This document shows positions 6,651 to 11,415 of a DNA stretch of 11,415 nt, one piece after another. A model generated the notes under the pieces. It worked only from the letters and a program-made list of their open reading frames with translations, ran no database searches and had not been told where the DNA came from. The position numbers and the translations under genes are program-made. The stretch is taken from assembly GCA_025054735.1 (NCBI GenBank), contig JANWZG010000074.1, positions 1-11,415 on the forward strand, read 5' to 3'. The number at the start of each line of letters is the position of its first letter. Within the stretch, counting starts at the first letter, position 1. This stretch comes from Cyanobacteriota bacterium. Its GTDB lineage: Bacteria > Cyanobacteriota > Cyanobacteriia > SKYG9.

Positions 6651-6746
6651 ATGGAAACCCACGATCTAATTATGCTAATTGTGCTGCTTTTTCCTGGCAT
6701 TTTACTATCAGCTCTCATTATGGGAGCCTTTGCCGCTGGGGGCTAG
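6651..6746 (+). CDS. possible 31-residue single-span membrane peptide
   Basis: ATG to TAG encodes 31 residues: a short polar start (METHD), one hydrophobic helix of about 20 residues (roughly 6-25) containing a Pro-Gly pair, and a small-residue tail FAAGG. Size and layout resemble the tiny one-helix subunits of cyanobacterial thylakoid complexes, but I do not recognise it as any known Psa, Psb, Pet or Ndh subunit. There is no clear Shine-Dalgarno, which weakens the case. In its favour, it is isolated on its own strand, is followed after 91 nt by a hairpin, and encodes an uninterrupted transmembrane helix in the right frame. Confidence 0.42.
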   Translation: METHDLIMLIVLLFPGILLSALIMGAFAAGG

Positions 6747-6837
6747 CAGTTGTAGATAGCTAACCTTTTCCTATGGACATGCCACTTAATAGGTTGGCCT
6801 GATAGGTTGGCGTGAGCCAAAAGGGGCAGATAAAGAA

Positions 6838-6859
6838 AAGGGGCAGACTATTGCCCCTT
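6838..6859. terminator. candidate bidirectional terminator hairpin
   Basis: AAGGGGCA and TGCCCCTT form a perfect 8-bp stem around a 6-nt loop. The sequence after it is T-rich on both strands (CATTTGTTGTATTTG on plus, TTTTCTTTATC on minus). It could end transcripts from the small ORF at 6651 and from the DUF2811 gene on the other strand. The U-tracts are interrupted, so efficiency is uncertain. Confidence 0.55.
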
Positions 6860-6948
6860 CATTTGTTGTATTTGTTGCATAGGTTTTGCAGTATCGCTAT
6901 CTGAAGCTCCACAGATACGGTTTCTGTGTAGTGTCAACTATCAGGATG

Positions 6949-6981
6949 GTGACTAGATAGTGACTAGATAGTGACTAAATA
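6949..6981. repeat. three tandem copies of an 11-bp unit
   Basis: GTGACTAGATA occurs twice in direct succession, followed by GTGACTAAATA. The 11-bp period is about one helical turn, as in direct-repeat operators bound by OmpR/PhoB-type response regulators, but the core does not match the known cyanobacterial Pho box. It could also be a chance microduplication. The nearest gene downstream on the plus strand is only a doubtful 20-codon ORF at 6987. Confidence 0.6.
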
Positions 6982-7080
6982 ATCCCATGACAATCGCAGA
7001 AGTAGATGCAAAAGCCACTGACTGGATGATGTTAGTAGCAATGTTGTGAGTACGTCGATGGGTTGATGATGGATTGATCT

Positions 7081-7122
7081 CCTAACCAACTGGCTTAAGT
7101 TAGATTACCTGACTTGGTTAGG
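7081..7122. repeat. 9-bp inverted repeat
   Basis: CCTAACCAA (7081-7089) is the exact reverse complement of TTGGTTAGG (7114-7122), separated by 24 nt. It lies 70 nt beyond the DUF2811 stop on the minus strand and could be part of that transcript's 3' end, but no U-tract follows. Confidence 0.35.
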
Positions 7123-7191
7123 CTACCAACTAGCTTGCTTAACATCATTGACTCATCAAAACCTGCATTGCCATGATGTTCAGGATCTGCC

Positions 7192-7392
7192 TTAAGCTGC
7201 TTGCTTAAATAGCGTGTCTAGATAAACTCGTGCTGCTCGTCGATCGCTATCCCCGTTTTGCAACAGGAACAACGACAATGCTGCGCAGAATACACGGTCT
7301 TGATCCCATTCGGGATGACGATCTAGATAACACTTTAGGGACTCGTGCAAAGTTTCAGGAATTTCTGCCAAGATGCTGATCGTTGCGTTCAT
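7192..7392 (-). CDS. DUF2811 family small protein
   Basis: This 66-residue protein matches the small cyanobacterial DUF2811 family over nearly its whole length: an N-terminal SILAEIPETLHESL, the central HPEWDQDRVFCAALSLFLLQ and the C-terminal ARVYLDTLF. The pattern is mostly helical with a ribbon-helix-helix-like flavour, but no function is established that I know of. The start is the ATG at 7392, chosen because the family begins there and because GAGAGG lies about 6 nt upstream; the frame is open further upstream to 7488, but those residues are unlike the family. A -10-like TATAGT at 7498-7503 may be its promoter. It is monocistronic, with long gaps on both sides. Confidence 0.88.
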   Translation of the reverse strand: MNATISILAEIPETLHESLKCYLDRHPEWDQDRVFCAALSLFLLQNGDSDRRAARVYLDTLFKQAA

Positions 7393-7794
7393 CGAAAGCC
7401 TCTCTAATCTGAAGTTTAACCTAAGCAAACAAGTTAAAAACTGCACCTTGATGATGTAGTTTTTCCGGCACAACACAGCCTGACCCAAGAGCCTTTCACT
7501 ATAGCCAGAGCCATTACAGCATGAGCTGATAGAGACTCTGAGCAGTAGGAAGACGTATCTCGTTCAAGCAGTTATTTATATGCAGGTGCCTTATTGTCGT
7601 TAGCAGAGGGCAGAATTGTCAACGTTGCAATTGATACCAATCACAATTCCGTGAAAATCGGGATAACGAAAAAATAGGCATTTGCCAGCGATCTCTGTTA
7701 CATAACTTTACAATAACCTGTTTGGTTTCCGTAATGTGTGTCATGTAGCCTAGATTTTTGCCAACGCTGCGATCGCTGATTCCATCGTTTCTCC
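7393..7794. other. gene-free stretch upstream of DUF2811
   Basis: No convincing gene lies here. The stretch is AT-rich around 7570-7740 and contains a HIP1 octamer at 7769-7776 next to the DnaA-box-like cluster. It should hold the DUF2811 promoter. Confidence 0.5.
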
Positions 7795-7868
7795 TGTGGA
7801 AAATTCCCCATAACCTGTGGAAAATTCTGTGAAAAGCTGTGGAGTGATTGTGAAATCGGTGGGGAAAA
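7795..7868. other. cluster of DnaA-box-like elements (origin-like)
   Basis: Two perfect copies of TGTGGAAAA (7795-7803 and 7816-7824) are the reverse complement of TTTTCCACA, the DnaA box reported for cyanobacteria. They sit in a 14-bp direct repeat, CCTGTGGAAAATTC. Four degenerate copies follow in the same orientation: TGTGAAAAG (7828), TGTGGAGTG (7838), TGTGAAATC (7849) and TGGGGAAAA (7860). Starts are 21, 12, 10, 11 and 11 bp apart, close to helical phase. No dnaA or dnaN lies in the window, so this may be an origin, a DnaA-titrating or regulatory site, or another factor's operator. It lies just beyond the photolyase stop. Confidence 0.5.
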
Positions 7869-7887
7869 GGTGGTTATTTGCAAAGAA

Positions 7888-9438
7888 TTACAACGTTTTT
7901 GCAGAGTCAGATAGCATAGATTTTATTGACTGTACGGTTGACAGTCTATGATGCCAATCTGCTGCCTGTTGGCGGATTGTCACAATTTCGTCAAGGGTAA
8001 ATCGGTCAATATTTTTGAGAATCATACTCATACGCCCCTGGGATGTAAGGGCGGCTCGATGACGAATCAGAAAATCCCAGTAAAAAATATTGAAGGGGCA
8101 AGCATTACTGCCTGTGCGAGCTTTTGGACTATAGACACATCCTTTGCAATAGTCGCTCATGGTGTTGATATAGTTAGCTGACGCGGCATAGGGCTTTGAA
8201 GCAAGGATCCCGCCATCAGCAAATTGCCCCATGCCAATCACATTCGGTTGCATCACCCAGTCGTAGGCATCAATAAAGGCAGCATGAAACCAATTTTCTA
8301 GGGCTTGGGGGGAAATGCCTGCAATGAGGGCAAAGTTACTCAGAATCATCAGCCGCTGAATATGGTGGGCATAGCCAGTCCGTTGTACCTGATCAAGCAC
8401 TTGGCGTAAGCAATTCATCTCCGTATCGCCTGTCCAGAAAAAATCTGGCAAAGGGTGATGATGGTTAAACCAGTTGCGCTGAGGATAGTCATCATCCACA
8501 TAAGCGTAAAGGCCACGCATGTATTCCCGCCAACCCAGCACTTGCCGAATGCAGCCTTCAACACTGTTCAGGGGAAGATTACGATCGGTAAACGCTTGTT
8601 CTATAGCCTGGATAACTTCTAGCGGGTGCAATAAGCCCAGATTCAGATAGGGAGAGAGTAACGAGTGCCACAGGGTATCTTGTCCAGTTACCATCGCGTC
8701 TTCGTAGGGGCCAAAGGTAGGGAGGCGATGGTTGATAAAATCAGTCAACAGTTGCAGTGCTTGCTGACGGGTGACGGCCCAGCGAAATGGTTCTAAATTG
8801 CCATACAGTGGCATGTCCAACTGACGAACCTGCTCCATGACAGCCTGTGTAATGGCATCAGGTTCTATCCAGAGCGGCTGGGGAGGGTGTAAGCCCTGTT
8901 TGGGAGGTTTCCGGTTTTCCTTGTCTAGGTTCCATACGCCGCCGATCGGCTGTCCATCTTGCATTAGAACCCCAAATCGTTTGCGTCCTTCCCGATAAAA
9001 GTCTTCTAATAATAGACGTTTACGATGGCTGGCCCATTGCCGAAATTCGCTATCACTCCACAAGAATTGGTTGTTGGGGATAATTGTGACAGAACAGGGG
9101 AGTTGAAGAGTTTGAATAAACCGGGCGAAGGGACGATCAGCAGGCTGCATCACCCGCAGTTCAGTGAGATGATGCGATCGGATCCATTCATCCAGAACAG
9201 GAACAAAATCGTCAGCGGCTGGAACATAGGTAACCTGCCAATGGGCTGCTCGTAATTCCTCAGCAAAGTGACGCATGGCAGACCACACCAGCACCAGCTT
9301 TTGTCGGTGGTAGGGGCGCACCCGCACATGAGCCAAGGACTCAATCAAAATGACAGCAGTATTGGCCCGATCGCAGGACTGTAAAGCAGCCTGGGTTGCT
9401 GACAACTGATCACCCAGGATCCAAACCCCGATCGTCAT
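7888..9438 (-). CDS. Fe-S photolyase/cryptochrome (FeS-BCP, PhrB-like)
   Basis: This 516-residue flavoprotein aligns along its length with the bacterial FeS-BCP clade, typified by Agrobacterium PhrB, a (6-4) photolyase that repairs UV lesions using blue light. The N-terminus VWILGDQLS is typical of the alpha/beta antenna domain. The FAD-binding helical domain contains GWREYMRG (302-309), GYAHHIQRLMI (355-365) and NVIGMGQFADGG (399-410). Four cysteines expected to hold the 4Fe-4S cluster are present: Cys343, Cys431, Cys434 and Cys447. The His358/His359 pair corresponds to the catalytic region of PhrB, so repair activity is plausible, though a light-sensing role is not excluded. The ATG at 9438 lies 6 nt after the tldD stop, so the two genes are almost certainly cotranscribed; the ribosome-binding site is weak. 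Confidence 0.93.
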   Translation of the reverse strand: MTIGVWILGDQLSATQAALQSCDRANTAVILIESLAHVRVRPYHRQKLVLVWSAMRHFAEELRAAHWQVTYVPAADDFVPVLDEWIRSHHLTELRVMQPADRPFARFIQTLQLPCSVTIIPNNQFLWSDSEFRQWASHRKRLLLEDFYREGRKRFGVLMQDGQPIGGVWNLDKENRKPPKQGLHPPQPLWIEPDAITQAVMEQVRQLDMPLYGNLEPFRWAVTRQQALQLLTDFINHRLPTFGPYEDAMVTGQDTLWHSLLSPYLNLGLLHPLEVIQAIEQAFTDRNLPLNSVEGCIRQVLGWREYMRGLYAYVDDDYPQRNWFNHHHPLPDFFWTGDTEMNCLRQVLDQVQRTGYAHHIQRLMILSNFALIAGISPQALENWFHAAFIDAYDWVMQPNVIGMGQFADGGILASKPYAASANYINTMSDYCKGCVYSPKARTGSNACPFNIFYWDFLIRHRAALTSQGRMSMILKNIDRFTLDEIVTIRQQAADWHHRLSTVQSIKSMLSDSAKTL

Positions 9439-9444
9439 GGATAG

Positions 9445-10911
9445 TTAGCGCCCACCTACGGTAATAGCGTCAACTTTAAGGTGTGGCTGGCCTACGGTTA
9501 CGTAAATACTGCCGCTAATGGATCCACAAAAACCTGCTGCCAGACCCAAATCACTGGAGCACATAGAAATTCGATTCATAATTTCCTTGGCTTCACCGAT
9601 GAGAATGGCTCCCTTCAGCGGCTTGGTGATTTTTCCATGCTCAATTAGGTAGGCTTCATCCACACCGAAATTAAACTCCCCCGTGGGGCCAACACTGCCA
9701 CCGCCCATCTTTTTACAGTAGATGCCGTAGTCGATCGACGCAAACAGATCATCAACTGAGTAAGGGCCAGGAGCAATGTAGGTGTTCCGCATCCGGGAGG
9801 CGGCTGCATAGGTGTAGTCTTGACGACGACCACTACCCGTGCGGGGGTGACCCGTGCGTATGGAACCAGCGCGGTCAGCAATAAAGTTACGCAGGATGCC
9901 GTTTTCGATCAGTAGGGTACGCTGGGCAGGCATTCCCTCGTCATCCATATCGATGGTGCCAAAGGCATTAGCAGACAGACCTTCATCCCAAGCTGTCAAG
10001 CTTTCGTGAGCAATTTTTTCACCTTTTTTGTCGGCAAAGGGGGTTGTTTTGCGCTCGATTTGGGTGGTTTCCAGCAAGTGGCCACAAGCTTCATGGAAAA
10101 TTACACCACCAAATTCATTAGCCATAACGATTGGGTAGGTGCCAGATTCCACATAGTCAGCGTAGAGCATTTGTCCGGCTGAGTGGGCAATGTCTTCTGC
10201 AAGGGACTCATAATTCCACGCTCGCAAGAAGTTGGGGTTACTAGTGTCACCTTGGCGTTGACCAATGGAAGCACGATGGTCACCATCAGCACAGAGCAAG
10301 CTAGAACCAACGGACTGGGTAAGGCGTATATCACGAGCAAAGGTGCCATCGCTAGCGGCTACCAGTACCTCTTGCCAATCTCGAAAGTAGGACGATCGCC
10401 GAGACTGTACATGGCTGGCTTTTTGTTTCAGACGATCAGTAGCCGCCAGTAAGATATCCCCCATCTCTCGCATAGAGCTACAATCGCCTAGCCATGTTTC
10501 CTTACCCCGCAAGACAGCATAGTCTCGCAAGGGTTCTAGATTGATGGCAGGAGTAAAGATACTAGGAGTAGGCAGATGCAGCCCCAAGATAGACAAAGCT
10601 TTCTCTAGTGCAGCTTGCAAACCATGAACTGATAGGTCGTTAGTGCTGACATAGCAGTCACCTTTGCCATGAAATACGCGCACTCCAGCACCTGTAGACA
10701 GGCTGGGAGAAATGCTGGTGATGGCATCATCTTCAGCGAGGCAGCTAATGTAGTTGCTGCGCTCTAGGAAGAACTCCACAAAGTCTGCCCCTGCGGCACG
10801 ACCTAACCCTAGCAGAGTGGAGAGGATTGTTTCCCAACTAGCATCGAAGCGATCGCTACTAGCGGCGGGTACGTTAGACAGGTTATTGGGGACTAGGAGT
10901 GTAGGCTGCAT
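9445..10911 (-). CDS. tldD: TldD/PmbA family metalloprotease, TldD-type
   Basis: TldD and its partner TldE form a zinc protease that processes unfolded peptides in the cytoplasm. This 488-residue protein keeps the motif HEACGH at residues 273-278 (HExxxH). A candidate third ligand, Cys462 in GFCGS, corresponds to the metal-binding cysteine of E. coli TldD. The family segments FGGVIFHEACGHLLE and TGSGRRQDY are present. The ATG at 10911 is preferred over an in-frame TTG at 10923 because TGAGGA lies 6-7 nt upstream of it. The partner gene tldE/pmbA is not in the window. It is followed after 6 nt by the photolyase gene and preceded by a 124-nt gap after the GAF gene, where its promoter probably lies. 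Confidence 0.94.
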   Translation of the reverse strand: MQPTLLVPNNLSNVPAASSDRFDASWETILSTLLGLGRAAGADFVEFFLERSNYISCLAEDDAITSISPSLSTGAGVRVFHGKGDCYVSTNDLSVHGLQAALEKALSILGLHLPTPSIFTPAINLEPLRDYAVLRGKETWLGDCSSMREMGDILLAATDRLKQKASHVQSRRSSYFRDWQEVLVAASDGTFARDIRLTQSVGSSLLCADGDHRASIGQRQGDTSNPNFLRAWNYESLAEDIAHSAGQMLYADYVESGTYPIVMANEFGGVIFHEACGHLLETTQIERKTTPFADKKGEKIAHESLTAWDEGLSANAFGTIDMDDEGMPAQRTLLIENGILRNFIADRAGSIRTGHPRTGSGRRQDYTYAAASRMRNTYIAPGPYSVDDLFASIDYGIYCKKMGGGSVGPTGEFNFGVDEAYLIEHGKITKPLKGAILIGEAKEIMNRISMCSSDLGLAAGFCGSISGSIYVTVGQPHLKVDAITVGGR

Positions 10912-11012
10912 GGGAATCCTCAAGCGTGCAATATGACTAGCGTCAGCGATCAGTGATTAACAGTCGCTAATCCAGTGTAACAAATCTAAATGCTCTGCTG
11001 ATGTTGTTCGTG

Positions 11013-11027
11013 GCCTGATAGCCAGGC
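11013..11027 (-). terminator. weak hairpin after the GAF gene
   Basis: GCCTG and CAGGC form a 5-bp GC-rich stem with a 5-nt loop, 9 nt past the GAF gene stop on the minus strand. No U-tract follows, so it may stabilise a 3' end or be incidental. Confidence 0.25.
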
Positions 11028-11035
11028 TAGTGTTG

Positions 11036-11415
11036 CTAGGTGACTCCGCGAGCACAAACAATCGCCAGTGCAGACTGCTGGGCACAGAGATGGATAACAT
11101 CCAAGGTAGCTTGGTCAGGCTCATAGGTCTGCTGCCACTGCAATGAAAGCACCCCTAACACGCTGCCCCGATAGAGGATTGGGGTAACCAAGTGTGCCTG
11201 AATATTTTCAGTCTGATAGACATTCACTGCCGTCAGGTCAGGGTTGGCTGCAACATCACCACAGAACTGTAGGCATCGATTAGCGATGGCTACTTTCGTG
11301 AGAGGATCATCTGCTAGCCAAGCTGTATTCGTAACCTTGCCGAAAACACCAGTACTCCCACTAACCATATCCCCTTCAACGAGCTGAATGATGCAACCAT
11401 TAGCCGAAAAGTTTT
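11036..11415 (-). CDS. GAF-domain protein, C-terminal part
   Basis: The frame is open from the right window edge to the stop at 11036, so only the last 125 residues are seen; an internal ATG at 11368 is probably not the true start. The segment covers the second half of a GAF domain: CIIQLVEGDMVSGS, the VTNTAWLADDPLTKVA stretch typical of two-component GAF sensors, and the final strands TPILYRGSVLGVLSLQW, followed by a closing helix. There is no cysteine in the usual bilin-attachment setting in the part visible. The protein ends directly after the GAF domain, so any kinase or cyclase domain would have to lie N-terminal, outside the window. Ligand and output are unknown. Confidence 0.82.
   Translation of the reverse strand, partial: NFSANGCIIQLVEGDMVSGSTGVFGKVTNTAWLADDPLTKVAIANRCLQFCGDVAANPDLTAVNVYQTENIQAHLVTPILYRGSVLGVLSLQWQQTYEPDQATLDVIHLCAQQSALAIVCARGVT

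Larger units (their letters stand above)
6747..7191. other. gene-free stretch with hairpin and repeats
   Basis: These 445 bases hold no convincing gene. They contain the hairpin at 6838-6859, a three-copy 11-bp tandem repeat at 6949-6981 and a 9-bp inverted repeat at 7081-7122, listed separately. Near-duplicated short words also occur, such as AGGTTGGC (6791 and 6805) and AAAAGGGGCAGA (6819 and 6836). Confidence 0.5.

Noticed and set aside
6987..7049. A 20-residue plus-strand ORF right after the 11-bp tandem repeat
   Set aside because: No ribosome-binding site, no recognisable composition and too short to distinguish from chance.
7698..7883. A 61-codon minus-strand ORF
   Set aside because: It covers the DnaA-box-like repeats, its composition follows the repeats, and it resembles no protein family; it is better explained as non-coding.
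9826..9843. RTGSGR in TldD (residues 357-362), similar to the HetR-inhibiting RGSGR
   Set aside because: The order is R-T-G-S-G-R, not RGSGR. It sits inside a folded enzyme at the conserved TldD G(N/S)GRR segment, so it is unrelated to HetR signalling.
1..11415. CRISPR arrays, insertion sequences, toxin-antitoxin pairs and defence systems
   Set aside because: None was seen: there are no regularly spaced long repeats, no transposase and no characteristic defence domains.

Overview
The window comes from a filamentous cyanobacterium. The strongest evidence is an intact hetR. A 57-codon gene just upstream of it encodes a PatX-type peptide ending in RGSGR, the pentapeptide that inhibits HetR. Five HIP1 octamers (GCGATCGC at 1622, 3971, 5205, 7769 and 10849), a DUF2811 protein of cyanobacterial type and TTTTCCACA-type DnaA boxes agree with this. 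HetR and PatX occur in both heterocyst-forming and non-heterocystous filamentous lineages, so the window does not show whether the organism makes heterocysts.

Layout. Bases 1-690 (+) hold the 3' part of a BCS1-like AAA ATPase gene. Nearly everything else reads on the minus strand. Between 5392 and 726, in transcription order, lie an atypical SDR protein, an FAD-dependent oxidoreductase, patX, hetR and a nucleotidyltransferase-fold protein. Upstream of these are an FHA-domain gene (6020-5550) and tRNA-His (6396-6324). Bases 6397-7887 are gene-poor. They hold a possible 31-residue membrane peptide (+), a hairpin, a three-copy 11-bp tandem repeat, a DUF2811 gene and a cluster of DnaA-box-like elements. 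The right end carries tldD followed after 6 nt by an Fe-S photolyase/cryptochrome gene, preceded by the 3' end of a GAF-domain gene that runs off the window.

How the genes fit together. The centre is a developmental-control cassette. PatX looks like an exported or membrane-anchored precursor whose C-terminal RGSGR would be the diffusible inhibitor. HetR, encoded about 250 nt downstream on the same strand, keeps every residue I could check that is reported to contact that peptide. The nucleotidyltransferase-fold gene overlaps the hetR stop by 8 bases, so the two are probably translationally coupled, but its catalytic signature is degenerate. The SDR and FAD genes lie close upstream (42 and 54 nt gaps), so readthrough into patX is possible. 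tldD and the photolyase gene form a second tight pair.

The items most worth attention are the hidden patX gene, the helically phased DnaA-box-like cluster at 7795-7868, the degenerate nucleotidyltransferase coupled to hetR, and the AAA ATPase with an altered Walker B and no C-terminal lid.
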